From contig NZ_KQ969161.1 in NCBI RefSeq assembly GCF_001578805.1, positions 139,122-185,803 on the forward strand: a stretch of DNA of 46,682 nucleotides, given 5' to 3'. The notes under the pieces are model-generated. The model was not told the DNA's origin. It saw only the letters and a program-made list of their open reading frames with translations, and did no database searches. Position 1 is the first letter of the stretch. Each line of letters begins with the position of its first letter. The DNA comes from Streptococcus sp. DD10. GTDB taxonomy: Bacteria; Bacillota; Bacilli; Lactobacillales; Streptococcaceae. The position numbers were made by a program, and so were the translations under genes. Below, in pieces: positions 1-9,737 of this stretch.

Positions 1-121
1 TCATACCAGCATTTAGGGGCTCTTTGATTTCGAAAAACTGTCAAAGATGGGATTATAGCAAACAAGTTAAATAAAGTCAACACATTTGAGGTTTTTTCTA
101 ACATTTTCCGACATAATAAAA

Positions 122-161
122 CACCCCAATAGTTAGATTTTCATGTCTAACTATTGAGGTG
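122..161 (-). terminator. Terminator downstream of treC
   Basis: A 16-bp near-perfect inverted repeat (arms 122-137 and 146-161, one mismatch) with an 8-nt loop lies 33 bases past the treC stop. On the minus strand it is followed by TTTTA, as expected for an intrinsic terminator ending the tre operon. I see no gene in bases 1-121. Confidence 0.8.
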
Positions 162-193
162 CGGTTCAAAAATGATCCTTCCTTTTTATTTTC

Positions 194-1819
194 TTATTTT
201 ACTAAGATCGCAAGGGTTTGATAAGGCTTAAGACTTACCTTTTCAGCAAGCTCTACATCCTCATAGTTTGACAAAAGGACGCGCCCTGACTGGTATTCTG
301 CTGGAATCGCTACTTCAGCTTCACTTCCATAGAAATTGTTGAGTACCAAGAGTTTTTGACCGTCTAAATGACGCTCAAAGGCGTAGACTTCTTGACTATC
401 TTCCAGTGCTGGCAGGTAGCTGCCTTCTGAAATAATCGGCATTTCTTTACGCAAGCGAATCAACTTCTTATAGAATGTAAAGATTGGTCCGTCGATTTCA
501 TTTTCAACGTTGATGTCTTTGTAAGATTGACCGGCTTTCAACCATGGAGTGCCTGTTGAAAAACCTGCATTTAGAGAAGCATCCCATTGCATGGGCGTAC
601 GAGAATTATCTCGCGACTTCTCTTGGATAATCTTGAAGGCTTGCTCAGGAGACTTGCCTTGGTCCAAGAGCATTTGGTAAGCATTGATGGACTCCACATC
701 CACATAATCTGCCATCGAATCATAGTCTGGATCAATCATGCCAATCTCTTCGCCCATGTAGATATACGGAGTTCCACGTGACAAGTGAATGCTAGCTGCG
801 AGCATGGTCGCTCCTTCATTGCGGAAGTTCTTGATATCTACAAAGCGATTCAAAGCACGAGGTTGGTCATGGTTATTCCAGAAAAGGGCACTCCAACCAC
901 CACGTTCACTCATTTCCTTGCCCCAAGTATGATAGAGACGTTTGAGCTCTTCAAAATCAAAGGGAGTAATAGTCCATTTTTGACCCTCTTCATAGTCGAC
1001 TTTAAGATGATGGAAGTTAAAGGCCATAGACAACTCGTGACGCTCCGGTGCTGAATACAAAACACAGTTGTCAATGGTTGTTGAGGACATCTCTCCAACT
1101 GTCATAAAGCTATCATCAGAACCAAAGGTCGCTTCATTCATCATACGAAGATAGTCATGGACAATTGGTTTATCCGTATAAGCTGGTTTCCCTTCATTTT
1201 CAGGGCAATCTACCAAGACCTCATCTTTCCCAATCAAATTGATTACATCGAAACGGAAACCTTTGACGCCCTTGTCACGCCAGAAGTTGACCACCTTGAA
1301 CAACTCCTTGCGGACATTGGGATTGCGCCAATTGAGGTCCGCCTGTGTCACGTCAAAGAGGTGAAGGTAGTATTTCCCTGTATCTCCAAAAGGAGCCCAG
1401 GCAGAACCACCAAATTTAGACAACCAATCAGTTGGCTGGTCCTGAATGAAGAAGAAATCTTGGTAATACTTATCCCCAGCCAATGCTTTTTGGAACCACT
1501 CATGCTCTGTTGAACAATGATTGAGCACCATGTCTAGCATGAAGTCAATATTATGCTCTTTCCCGACACGGACCATTTCTTCAAAATCAGCCATGTCTCC
1601 AAAGACAGGGTTGACGGCGGTGTAGTTTGAAATATCGTAACCATTGTCACGTTGTGGGCTTGGATAGAAAGGATTGAGCCAAACCATATCCACACCCAAC
1701 TCTGCTAGATACGGAATTTTTTCAATGATCCCTCTGAAGTCACCGATTCCATTTCCTGTCGTGTCCTTATATGATTTTGGATAAATTTGGTATACAACCT
1801 TTGTTTTATCTAATGCCAT
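194..1819 (-). CDS. treC: Trehalose-6-phosphate hydrolase (GH13)
   Basis: This cytoplasmic enzyme splits trehalose 6-phosphate, delivered by the PTS, into glucose and glucose 6-phosphate. The protein is 541 aa, full length for the family. The N-terminal GH13 barrel signature (VVYQIYPKSYKD, GIGDFRGI) is present, as are the catalytic residues: nucleophile D191 in GFRFD, acid/base E243 in VGEM, and D318 in NNHDQPR. It lies 63 nt downstream of treP on the same strand, and the gap contains a small hairpin (GGTGGA 1853-1858, TCCACC 1870-1875). The related oligo-1,6-glucosidase or dextran glucosidase (DexB type) looks similar in sequence. The treP and treR neighbours decide for trehalose 6-phosphate. 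Control is probably by TreR and CcpA. Confidence 0.93.
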   Translation of the reverse strand: MALDKTKVVYQIYPKSYKDTTGNGIGDFRGIIEKIPYLAELGVDMVWLNPFYPSPQRDNGYDISNYTAVNPVFGDMADFEEMVRVGKEHNIDFMLDMVLNHCSTEHEWFQKALAGDKYYQDFFFIQDQPTDWLSKFGGSAWAPFGDTGKYYLHLFDVTQADLNWRNPNVRKELFKVVNFWRDKGVKGFRFDVINLIGKDEVLVDCPENEGKPAYTDKPIVHDYLRMMNEATFGSDDSFMTVGEMSSTTIDNCVLYSAPERHELSMAFNFHHLKVDYEEGQKWTITPFDFEELKRLYHTWGKEMSERGGWSALFWNNHDQPRALNRFVDIKNFRNEGATMLAASIHLSRGTPYIYMGEEIGMIDPDYDSMADYVDVESINAYQMLLDQGKSPEQAFKIIQEKSRDNSRTPMQWDASLNAGFSTGTPWLKAGQSYKDINVENEIDGPIFTFYKKLIRLRKEMPIISEGSYLPALEDSQEVYAFERHLDGQKLLVLNNFYGSEAEVAIPAEYQSGRVLLSNYEDVELAEKVSLKPYQTLAILVK

Positions 1820-1882
1820 GTGATTTTTCCTCTTTTGTTCTTTATAGGAAGAGGTGGAAGCGTAACGTCTCCACCCCTTAGC

Positions 1883-3862
1883 TTATTTTGTTCGATGGGC
1901 AATCATGAGAACATCGCCACGTTTGATATCCCGTGGAAGAGCCCCTTCCACATCTGCTTGGAAATCATCTTGATTGGTCACGATGACAGGTGTTTCTGTC
2001 ACTAGACCAGCTCCTTTAATAGCATCCATATCAAATGTAATCAGTTTTTGACCGGCTTTTACTTTATCCCCTTGGACAACATGAGCTTCAAAACCTTGCC
2101 CATCAAGGCTAACCGTATCCATACCAATGTGCATTAGCATTTCAACCCCTTCTTCAGAAACGATACCGACTGCGTGCTTAGTTGGGAAGAGGACTGTCAC
2201 TGTACCATTCACTGGTGAAACCAATTCGCCTTGACTTGGTTCGATGACGACACCTTGTCCCATTACACCTGATGAAAAGACTGGGTCTGTGGCTTGGCTA
2301 AGTGGTTTAACTTGGCCAGCAAGTGGACTAACAACCTCTGCTAATTCAGCAAGAACAGTTGAAGTAGCAGTATGTGATACAAATTCAGCTTCTTCTTGAG
2401 CTGCGAATTCTTCCTTAAGTTCTGTATCATCTTCTGTCTTAGTAAAGAGACCCGCTTTGCGGAAGAAGAAAGTTAGGACCATCGGTACAATAATAGCAAC
2501 AAGCATAATTCCTGCAAATGGAATCATATACTTAGGTTGAATTGATAGAATACCAGGCAATCCACCAATACCAATAGAGGCTGCTGTAACATTAAAGGTT
2601 ACTGAAAGAAGACCTGCAATAGATGAACCAATCATACCCGTAACAAATGGGTAGATATACTTAACGTTAACCCCGAAGAGGGCTGGCTCTGTAACTCCCA
2701 GATAAGCTGAAATAGTAGCTGGAAGTGAAATTTGAGCCTCACGTTCATCATGACGGTGCATAATATAGTAAGCAAAGACTGCTGAACCTTGAGCAATATT
2801 TGATAGAGCAATCATAGGCCAGAGACCTGTGCCACCTGCGTCCGCAATCAATTGGGTATCGATGGCATTGGTCATGTGGTGAAGACCAGTGATAACGAAC
2901 GGCGCATAAAGGGCACCAAAAACAGCACCGAAAAGCCATTTTACAGGACCTGTCAAACCAGCAAGTACGACTGCAGAAAGACCTTGACCGATAGTCCAAC
3001 CAATAGGACCTAAAACAGTATGAGCCAAAATAAGGGCTGGAATCAATGACAAGAAGGGTACAAAAATCATTGATACTACTTCTGGTACATGTTTACGCCA
3101 GAAAATTTCAAGATAAGACAGTGACAAACCAGCAAGAAGGGCAGGAATGACCTGAGCTTGGTAACCGATCCGATTCACCGTGAAGAATCCAAAGTCCCAC
3201 ACCCAGTTGGTTGCAATTTCTGCAGCAGGTGTTGAAGCAACGGAATAGGCATTTAACAATTGTGGAGAAACCAGACAGATACCCAAAACAATTCCAAGGA
3301 TTTGGCTAGTCCCCATCTTACGAGAAACAGACCAAGTAATCCCTACAGGCAAGAATTGGAAAATAGCTTCACCAGGTAACCACAAGAAGTGATTCACTCC
3401 TGACCAGAACTGAGAAACCTCGGTAATTGTATTACCGTCAAGCATCGACCAATGCACACCCTCAAGAACATTACGGAAACCAAGAATTAATCCCCCAACG
3501 ATCAAGGCTGGAATGATCGGTGTAAAGATTTCCGCTAAGGTTGTCATAACACGCTGAACTGGGTTTTGGTTGCTCTTAGCAGCTGATTTCGCAGCCTCTT
3601 TAGAAACACCTTCAATCCCTGATACAGCAGTGAAATCGTTATAAAAGATTGGCACATCATTACCAATGATAACTTGGAACTGACCTGCATTGGTGAAAGT
3701 TCCCTTAACAGCCGGAATGGCTTCGATTGTTTTCACATCTGCCTTCTTGTCATCACCAAGTACAAAACGCATCCGCGTCGCACAGTGAGTAACAGCAGTC
3801 ACATTTTCTTTACCACCGATTGCAGCAAGCAGATCTTTGGCTTCTTGTTCAAATTTACCCAT
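1883..3862 (-). CDS. treP: Trehalose-specific PTS EIIBCA component
   Basis: Membrane permease that imports and phosphorylates trehalose. The domain order is IIB (about 1-85, phospho-Cys C27 in VTHCATRMRF), a multi-pass IIC (about 110-450), and a C-terminal glucose-type IIA (about 505-640) with the phospho-His region MLMHIGMD. The protein is 659 aa. I start it at the ATG at 3862, not the upstream in-frame codon at 3940, because AAGGAG sits 7 bases ahead and MGKFEQEAKDLL is the usual IIB beginning. Having its own IIA domain makes it independent of a separate glucose IIA. Divergent from treR, with a cre site in the leader. Confidence 0.94.
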   Translation of the reverse strand: MGKFEQEAKDLLAAIGGKENVTAVTHCATRMRFVLGDDKKADVKTIEAIPAVKGTFTNAGQFQVIIGNDVPIFYNDFTAVSGIEGVSKEAAKSAAKSNQNPVQRVMTTLAEIFTPIIPALIVGGLILGFRNVLEGVHWSMLDGNTITEVSQFWSGVNHFLWLPGEAIFQFLPVGITWSVSRKMGTSQILGIVLGICLVSPQLLNAYSVASTPAAEIATNWVWDFGFFTVNRIGYQAQVIPALLAGLSLSYLEIFWRKHVPEVVSMIFVPFLSLIPALILAHTVLGPIGWTIGQGLSAVVLAGLTGPVKWLFGAVFGALYAPFVITGLHHMTNAIDTQLIADAGGTGLWPMIALSNIAQGSAVFAYYIMHRHDEREAQISLPATISAYLGVTEPALFGVNVKYIYPFVTGMIGSSIAGLLSVTFNVTAASIGIGGLPGILSIQPKYMIPFAGIMLVAIIVPMVLTFFFRKAGLFTKTEDDTELKEEFAAQEEAEFVSHTATSTVLAELAEVVSPLAGQVKPLSQATDPVFSSGVMGQGVVIEPSQGELVSPVNGTVTVLFPTKHAVGIVSEEGVEMLMHIGMDTVSLDGQGFEAHVVQGDKVKAGQKLITFDMDAIKGAGLVTETPVIVTNQDDFQADVEGALPRDIKRGDVLMIAHRTK

Positions 3863-3913
3863 TTGAATCTCCTTTTCTTTTTTGACAATATCTGATTGAC
3901 TTGATAAACTAAT

Positions 3914-3928
3914 TGTAAACGTTTCCTC
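3914..3928 (-). promoter_or_regulatory. cre site (CcpA) upstream of treP
   Basis: TTGTAAACGTTTCCT at 3914-3928 matches the consensus WTGNAANCGNWNNCW at every fixed position. It is about 52 bases upstream of the treP start, probably downstream of the transcription start, so binding would act as a roadblock. This predicts glucose repression of treP-treC. Confidence 0.8.
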
Positions 3929-3984
3929 TCTTGTAGGCAAGATGTCTGGTTATTTTTTTCCATAAAAATCCTAAAAACCTGTTA

Positions 3985-4008
3985 CTTGTCTGCTTTTTAC
4001 TATACAAG
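3985..4008. promoter_or_regulatory. Possible TreR operator in treP-treR intergenic region
   Basis: CTTGT at 3985-3989 is mirrored by ACAAG at 4004-4008. Its minus-strand reading contains TTGTATAGT, which resembles half of the B. subtilis TreR operator (TTGTATATACAA, from memory). TATAGT (3999-4004, minus) could also be the treP -10 box. This is only a candidate. Confidence 0.35.
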
Positions 4009-4066
4009 CATCCTATAAAATCCTTTCTTTTTTTAAATTCAAATGGATTTCTATGTAAAATTTTGA

Positions 4067-4072
4067 TATACT
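4067..4072 (+). promoter_or_regulatory. -10 box for treR
   Basis: TATACT at 4067-4072 puts transcription start near 4079. That lies downstream of the ATG at 4074 and supports the second ATG (4092), preceded by GAAAGGA, as the real treR start. No good -35 is visible. Confidence 0.5.
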
Positions 4073-4091
4073 AATGGGTGAAAGGATATAC

Positions 4092-4802
4092 ATGAAAAAG
4101 TACCAAGAATTAGCTAAAAAAATTGAAAAAGATCTTCAAAACGAAATCTATATCGTAGGAGAGTTTCTTCCTAGTGAGCATCAGTTGATGGAACAGTATC
4201 AACTCAGCCGCGATACTGTCCGAAAAGCCTTAGCTCAATTAGAGAAAGATGGTCTTATAAAAAAGTTCAGAGGCCAAGGATCCAAGGTAATTCGTGAAGA
4301 AAAAATTAATTTCCCCGTATCTGAATTAACCAGTTATCAAGAACTCGTTCACCGACTCGGTATCCATTCCAAAACCAATGTTGTCAGTCTAGAAACGATT
4401 CGTGTCGATTCAAAACTTTCCCAGCTAACAGGATTTCCAGAACATTGCTTAGTATGGAGAGTTACGAGACAGCGTATCGTAGAGGATATCACCTCAGTCC
4501 TTGATATCGACTACCTTAATAAAAGTATGATTCCCAAACTAACACGAGAAATTGCGGAGCAGTCCATCTATCACTATCTAGAAGACGAACTCGGTTTTGA
4601 TATAGCCTACGCTCAGAAGGAAATTACCATTAGTCAAGCAACTGACCGCGATCATATCCTTATGGATATTGGGAATAACCAGCATGTAGTTTCAGTCAAG
4701 TCCAAAGTGTATCTTCAAGATGGACGACAATTTCAATTTACAGAAAGTCGACACAAATTGGAAAAATTCCGTTTTATCGACTATGCAAGACGAAAAAAAT
4801 GA
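4092..4802 (+). CDS. treR: Trehalose operon regulator, GntR/HutC family
   Basis: Transcription factor sensing trehalose 6-phosphate. The N-terminal winged helix-turn-helix covers about residues 1-65, with the typical GntR stretch EHQLMEQYQLSRDTVRKAL. A C-terminal UTRA effector domain covers about 90-230. From ATG 4092 the protein is 236 aa, the usual size. The gene is divergent from treP-treC, the standard arrangement for a local repressor. It ends into a 14-bp bidirectional terminator shared with greA. Confidence 0.92.
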   Translation: MKKYQELAKKIEKDLQNEIYIVGEFLPSEHQLMEQYQLSRDTVRKALAQLEKDGLIKKFRGQGSKVIREEKINFPVSELTSYQELVHRLGIHSKTNVVSLETIRVDSKLSQLTGFPEHCLVWRVTRQRIVEDITSVLDIDYLNKSMIPKLTREIAEQSIYHYLEDELGFDIAYAQKEITISQATDRDHILMDIGNNQHVVSVKSKVYLQDGRQFQFTESRHKLEKFRFIDYARRKK

Positions 4803-4818
4803 CTCAATACCAATCAAA

Positions 4819-4862
4819 GAAAATAAAAAGACAAGGACATAAATCCCCGTCTTTTTATTTTC
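4819..4862. terminator. Bidirectional terminator between treR and greA
   Basis: Perfect 14-bp inverted repeat (4819-4832 and 4849-4862) whose AAAATAAAAA/TTTTTATTTT edges give a U-rich tail on both strands. It serves the convergent genes treR and greA. Confidence 0.85.
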
Positions 4863-4864
4863 TC

Positions 4865-5347
4865 TTAGACTGTTTTTTCAACTGCTAAGATTTTCACATC
4901 ATAACTACCAACTGGAGTTACAACCGTTGCAGTTTCTCCTGTTTTCTTGCCAATAAGGGCTTGTCCAATAGGACTTTCATTAGAAACTTTCCCTGCAAAT
5001 GCATCTGCTCCTGCAGCACCTACAATCATGTAAACTTCCTTATCCGTTTCACCGATTTCTTGGATTGTAACGGTTTTACCAATCGCTACTTCATCCTGTG
5101 CAACCGCATCACTATCTACGATTTCAGCATTGCGAATCTTATTTTCAAGACTAGAAATTTGTCCTTCAACAAATGCTTGTTCATCTTTTGCAGCTTCGTA
5201 TTCACTGTTTTCTGACAAATCCCCATAAGAACGCGCAATCTTAATTCGTTCCACTACTTCTGGACGACGAACCAAAATCAATTGCTCTAATTCAAGTTCA
5301 AGTGCTTGCTTTTCAGCAAGAGTCATCGGAAATGTTTTTTCTGCCAT
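4865..5347 (-). CDS. greA: Transcription elongation factor GreA
   Basis: Rescues backtracked RNA polymerase by stimulating cleavage of the 3' end of the transcript through the secondary channel. The 160-aa protein has the N-terminal coiled coil (about 1-75) with acidic tip residues in [20 protein letters not shown] (D and E here coordinate the catalytic metal). The C-terminal FKBP-like domain contains [14 protein letters not shown]. It lies downstream of mltG on the same strand with a hairpin in the gap, the order I recall from pneumococcus. Confidence 0.96.
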   Translation of the reverse strand: MAEKTFPMTLAEKQALELELEQLILVRRPEVVERIKIARSYGDLSENSEYEAAKDEQAFVEGQISSLENKIRNAEIVDSDAVAQDEVAIGKTVTIQEIGETDKEVYMIVGAAGADAFAGKVSNESPIGQALIGKKTGETATVVTPVGSYDVKILAVEKTV

Positions 5348-5390
5348 AATTTCTCTTTTCTTTTGTATTCATTTATTTTTAAAAATAGTG

Positions 5391-5420
5391 GTACTCAGTT
5401 TCCCTAAGAAAACTGAGTAC
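5391..5420 (-). terminator. Hairpin between mltG and greA
   Basis: Perfect 11-bp stem (5391-5401 and 5410-5420) around an 8-nt loop. On the minus strand it is followed by ACCACTATTTTT, so the U tract starts a few bases late. It could be a weak terminator after mltG or a partial stop that lowers greA read-through. Confidence 0.55.
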
Positions 5421-5437
5421 ACCTTTTATGCTTAGTC

Positions 5438-7149
5438 TTAATTACTTGCAGCAATCTGATTATTGACATAAGTAGTCACATTTTGCTCATGATCAGCATA
5501 GTTATTTGCAAAGTATACCTTACCTGTTTTAACATCTGCAACAAAGTATAGGTAATCCGTACTATTTGGGCTAATTACTGCACTAATAGCTGATAAACTT
5601 GGACTATCCACTGGACCAGGCATCAAGCCTGCATTTCGATAAATATTAAACGCCGAATCAATATTAGTATCAATTTGAGCATCTTCTTGAAGGGTTGTTG
5701 CTTCTCCTAGTTTCCCTTGAGCATAAAGGATAGCAATGTTACTTTGCAACGGCATTCCTTGCGCAATTCGGTTAAAGAAGACGCTAGCAATATTTTTACG
5801 ATCTTCATCTGTTGCCCCTTCTTTTTCAACCAATGAAGCAAGACTCAGTACTTCATTTACCGTGCGGTTTTGAGCATTTATTTGATCATAATAACCAACC
5901 AAGTTGGTATCCATTGCCCCTAACATCTCATCAATTAGAGTCTCTACAGTTGTTTCAGAAGTAATGTTATAGGTTGCAGGGAAGAGATAACCTTCTAGAC
6001 GATAGCGAACACCAGATTCTAATGTTGGAAGACTTGCAAGCAATTGAGGATATTTTGCAACCATTTGGTTAATAAAAGTTTCATCTTGAACCTTATTCAT
6101 AAAATCATCTGATGAAATCTTTTGAGCTAAATTTTTCGTTGCTTCTGCTGTCGTTGCTGCAATCTGCTCTAAAGTATATCCTTCTGGTATGGTTAACTTA
6201 GCCAAAACTGGAAGTTGTGGCGTTTCTGTTCCACCTTTTTGAAGAGCCTTAGCTAGTTCATCTACACTCATCGATTTTTGAAGATTATAATAACCCGACT
6301 GGAAACCTGAGTAATTTTTGACTTGAGTATAGAGATTAAAAACCGTAGCATTACGAATTAAACCTGCTTCTTCAAGAGCCGCTCCGATAGCCTTTGAACC
6401 AGAACCAGCAGGAATTTCAACCGTTACATACTCTGTTGATTTGGCATCAATTGGGCGAAGGGCTGAATTGATATAGTTATATCCAACAAATCCCGTAACC
6501 CCTAGAACCAGCAAAAAGAAGACCAAAACAAAGCCAACAATGCGTCCAGCAGTCCGATTTTGTCTTTTTTCTTTACTTGACGTGTTGAACGAACATAATC
6601 CGAATGCTTTTGATTTATTGCTTTTTGAGCTTTCTTTTTGGCAGCTTCTTCAAGAACTTCAGAGTGAGGTACTTTTACTGCTGGATTTTTAGAAACAGGC
6701 GATGCGACATAATCTTCTGAGGCACTCGCTTTTTGAGCATAATGAACAGAAATTGCAGCCTTAGTAGTTTCTGAGTCTATTTTATTTTCTTGATTTCCTT
6801 GTTCAGTAGATGCTGTTTTCGTATCAGTTGATTCACTAGCTTGATTCGAATCTTGTGGTTCATCCTCACCCTCTAATTCAGCCTGGACAGCATCTAATTG
6901 AGCTTGCAATGCTAGCATCTCTTCAATTGTAGGATAAACAACCGTTGGATTTTCAGGTTCTGAGTCATTAGATTCTAAAGCAGTTTCACTGGTTGTTAGG
7001 TCTGCCTCCCCTTTTGTTTGATGTCCAACTTTAGCCCCAAACAAATCATCAGTACTAGTCTCTTTGGGAACTTTTTTTATATTTTCTAAATCTCGCAGAA
7101 TCTGTTCCTTAAAACTAAGATCCTGTTTATTATCATTCTTATCAGTCAA
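5438..7149 (-). pseudogene. mltG: Endolytic murein transglycosylase MltG, frame-broken
   Basis: MltG cleaves nascent peptidoglycan and controls side-wall growth in streptococci. Two frames together make one protein. The N-terminal half (7149-6502) is a charged cytosolic region beginning SFKEQILRDLE. The C-terminal half (from about 6560 down to 5438) holds the membrane helix (IVGFVLVFFLLVLGVTGFVG), a LysM-like region and the YceG catalytic domain with ASLVEKEGATDEDR, where the first E of EKEG is the catalytic glutamate. The frames join near 6558-6570 (A4 and A6 tracts). One extra A, or a -1 shift, gives 570 aa. As read, the 0-frame product ends before the membrane helix. The start is TTG at 7149 behind GGAGG. 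The enzyme is essential in pneumococcus, so sequencing error is likely. Separate translation of the C half is possible but has no clear start. Confidence 0.85.
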
Positions 7150-7179
7150 GATATGACCTCCTTAGACATAATCCCTAAT

Positions 7180-7208
7180 ATTATATCCTACTTAGCCCAA
7201 TAAAGCAA
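7180..7208 (-). promoter_or_regulatory. Promoter of mltG-greA
   Basis: On the minus strand TTGCTT (7203-7208), a 17-base spacer and TATAAT (7180-7185) precede the TTG start of mltG and its GGAGG site. The rest of 7209-7377 holds only a weak TTGGAGT/ACTCCAA inverted repeat. Confidence 0.7.
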
Positions 7209-7377
7209 CTAGCATTGGTGGAACAAAGTAAAAAAATAAAGTTCAAAATGATGCCTCATCTCATCTTCAATCAGCAAAAAATTTTGGAGTCAGGAAAACC
7301 GTTCCCAAACTCCAATCCTCTATACACCATTTTTAATTTGAATCAGTTAATTTAATCACTAAAAAACATCACTCTTA

Positions 7378-7875
7378 TCATTTTAATTGAGGATTTTCCC
7401 AAACCATATCATACCAGGTTTCACCAGCATACGTTGATGCAGATAGTCCCTCATTGATAAACCCCTGTTTTTCATAATAGGCGATTAAATAGTCATGACA
7501 GGTTAAATTCAGTCCTTGTCGACTATCTTTGATAGCTAGATTTTTCATTGCTTGAAGAAGGAGGCTACCAAGTCCCTGACTTTGCGCCTTTTGCGCAATA
7601 GATAAAGAAGTGATAGAGATATACCCTCCTTTTTCATGTGAAAAATCTTGAACTTCAAAGAAGGAAGAATCTTTGAGATGTCGCCCTTTAACCACAGGCC
7701 CCTCTATATAACCTACTATTTCTCCTTCTTCTTCTGCTAGTAAAAAACTAGTTTTAATTGTTCTTATATGCTCAGCAAGAATATCTTTTGAGATGGCTTC
7801 CTCTACTGAAAAATTTGCGATTTCAATGGCATAAATCGCCTCTAAGTCAGCAATTTTTGCTTGTCTTATATTCAT
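7378..7875 (-). CDS. GNAT-family N-acetyltransferase (tandem copy 2)
   Basis: Predicted acetyl-CoA-dependent acetyltransferase of unknown substrate. The 165-aa protein is one GNAT domain. The acetyl-CoA binding motif A is visible as LSIAQKAQSQGLGSLLLQAM, and the C-terminal region NLTCHDYLIAYYEKQGF is typical. I chose ATG 7875 because AAGGAG lies 6 bases upstream, inside the last codons of the neighbouring gene. A longer in-frame start at 7905 would overlap that gene. It is a clear paralogue of the next gene upstream, sharing NLTCHD, the YYE..GF block and W.DMVWENP, so the pair arose by tandem duplication. Confidence 0.88.
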   Translation of the reverse strand: MNIRQAKIADLEAIYAIEIANFSVEEAISKDILAEHIRTIKTSFLLAEEEGEIVGYIEGPVVKGRHLKDSSFFEVQDFSHEKGGYISITSLSIAQKAQSQGLGSLLLQAMKNLAIKDSRQGLNLTCHDYLIAYYEKQGFINEGLSASTYAGETWYDMVWENPQLK

Positions 7876-7877
7876 TC

Positions 7878-8387
7878 TTACTCCTTGTAGTAGGGATTCT
7901 CCCAAACCATGTCAAACCAAGTCGTCCCGCCGTGAACAGAATCTGAAATCCCCTCATCCCTAAAACCGTTCATTTCATAATAAGAAAGCAGATTGTCATG
8001 GCAGGTCAAATTGATCCCCTGACGATTTTGCTCGCTGGCTCTTTCTTTGAGAGCAGCTAAAAGCAGGGTCCCCACTCCCTGCCCTTGAAAATCCGGACTG
8101 ACAGACAAACTCTGGATAGCGATAAAGCCACCTTCCTTTGGATTGACTGTAACTTTGGCAAACAAATCATCCGTCAGATGACGCGAGAAAATAGCTGGAC
8201 CTACGATATAACCTGCAATCTGACCATGAAAATCAGCCACCAAAAAGGTGTCGGCGATCCATTCAATCCGCTCTTTCAACGCCGCTGGGCTGGCTGCTTC
8301 TTCCTCAGAGAAATTGAGGTTTTCGAGGCGCACCAGTTCCTCCCAATCCGACAGCTGAACATTTCTGATTTTTATCGGACTTTCCAC
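7878..8387 (-). CDS. GNAT-family N-acetyltransferase (tandem copy 1)
   Basis: 169-aa single-domain GNAT enzyme. Motif A reads LSVSPDFQGQGVGTLLLAAL (acetyl-CoA pyrophosphate loop QGQGVG), and the C-terminal block NLTCHDNLLSYYEMNGF matches its downstream paralogue. It starts with GTG at 8387, eight bases after GGGAGA and just past the murC stop, so it is probably translated from the murC transcript. The end is two bases from the next start, indicating coupling. The substrate cannot be told from sequence. Confidence 0.88.
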   Translation of the reverse strand: MESPIKIRNVQLSDWEELVRLENLNFSEEEAASPAALKERIEWIADTFLVADFHGQIAGYIVGPAIFSRHLTDDLFAKVTVNPKEGGFIAIQSLSVSPDFQGQGVGTLLLAALKERASEQNRQGINLTCHDNLLSYYEMNGFRDEGISDSVHGGTTWFDMVWENPYYKE

Positions 8388-8396
8388 TGTTTCTCC

Positions 8397-9728
8397 CTAT
8401 TGTACATTATTGCTTAAACTAGCAATGAGTTGTTCAAAAGAGTATTCATAAGTTTGAATATCACCAGCTCCCATAAAGACATAAACGGCATTCTCATGGT
8501 CCAAAAGAGGTGAAACATTTTCTGCTGTAATCACTTGACTTTTTTTGCTAATCTTAGCTGCCAAATCTTCCACTTTAACCTCACCATGGTCCACCTCACG
8601 TGCAGAACCATAAATCTTAGCTAGATAGACAGCATCAGCCTGATTTAAAGCCGTTGCAAATTCATCTAAAAGAGCAATCGTTCGTGTAAAGGTATGTGGT
8701 TGAAAAACTGCTACGATTTCTTTACTTGGATATTTCTGACGAGCTGCATCTAAAGTTGCGATAATTTCAGTTGGATGATGGGCAAAGTCATCGATGATTG
8801 TAACATCATTCACAACTTTTTCAGTAAAGCGACGCTTCACTCCCGCAAAGGTCTTAAGATGTTCACGCATCAAATCCAAATCAACTCCAGCTGTATAAAG
8901 AAGCGCAATGACAGCCGTAGCATTCATGATATTGTGACGACCAAAGGCTGGGATAGAAAATTGTCCTAAGTTTTTTCCACGAAAATGAACCTTAAAACTT
9001 GAGCCCATTGTAGAACGTAAAAAGTCACTCGCTATAAAGTCATTATCCCCTGTCTCTCCGTAGTAGTAAATAGGTGCATTGGCTGTAATCTTACGAAGTT
9101 CTCTATCCTCGCCATAAACGAATAAACCAGTTTTCACTTGCTTAGCGTAGTCATTGAAAGCATCAAACACATCCTTTAAACTGGTAAAGTAATCTGGGTG
9201 ATCAAAATCAATATTCGTAATAATGCTATACTCTGGATGATAAGGCAGGAAGTGTCGTTCATACTCATCTGACTCAAAAACAAAATATTTAGCTGCTGCC
9301 GATCCTCTACCTGTTCCATCACCAATCAAAAAACTAGTATCCGTAATATGTGATAAAACATGTGAGAGCAAACCAGTTGTTGAGGTTTTCCCATGTGCTC
9401 CAGCTACTCCCATGCTTGTAAAATCTCGCATGAACTCTCCTAGAAACTCATGGTAACGTCGATAAACCAATCCTTCCTTGTCTGCAAAAGCAATCTCAAC
9501 ATTATTATCAGGACGAAAAGCGTTCCCAGCAATAATAATCAAATCAGAAGACAAATTTTTCTCATCAAAAGGAAGAATCTTAATCCCCGCTTGCTCCAGA
9601 CCACGCTGAGTAAAGTAGTATTTATCTACATCTGACCCTTGAACCTGATGGCCCATTTGATGAAGCATCAGAGCAAGGGCACTCATCCCTGATCCTTTAA
9701 TCCCGATAAAATGATATGTTTGTGACAT
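8397..9728 (-). CDS. murC: UDP-N-acetylmuramate--L-alanine ligase
   Basis: Cytoplasmic ligase that adds the first L-alanine to UDP-MurNAc in peptidoglycan synthesis. The 443-aa protein shows the N-terminal Rossmann start [12 protein letters not shown], the ATP-binding loop [11 protein letters not shown] (about 109-119), the Mur-ligase central domain ([10 protein letters not shown]) and the C-terminal domain with [10 protein letters not shown]. Length is normal. It lies 9 nt downstream of the charged hypothetical gene and is followed by two acetyltransferase genes, apparently in one operon. Confidence 0.97.
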   Translation of the reverse strand: MSQTYHFIGIKGSGMSALALMLHQMGHQVQGSDVDKYYFTQRGLEQAGIKILPFDEKNLSSDLIIIAGNAFRPDNNVEIAFADKEGLVYRRYHEFLGEFMRDFTSMGVAGAHGKTSTTGLLSHVLSHITDTSFLIGDGTGRGSAAAKYFVFESDEYERHFLPYHPEYSIITNIDFDHPDYFTSLKDVFDAFNDYAKQVKTGLFVYGEDRELRKITANAPIYYYGETGDNDFIASDFLRSTMGSSFKVHFRGKNLGQFSIPAFGRHNIMNATAVIALLYTAGVDLDLMREHLKTFAGVKRRFTEKVVNDVTIIDDFAHHPTEIIATLDAARQKYPSKEIVAVFQPHTFTRTIALLDEFATALNQADAVYLAKIYGSAREVDHGEVKVEDLAAKISKKSQVITAENVSPLLDHENAVYVFMGAGDIQTYEYSFEQLIASLSNNVQ

Positions 9729-9737
9729 GATGTCTCC

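Noticed and set aside
4074-4091. Upstream ATG for treR
   Set aside because: It lies at or before the start site predicted from TATACT 4067-4072 and has no ribosome site. ATG 4092 has GAAAGGA.
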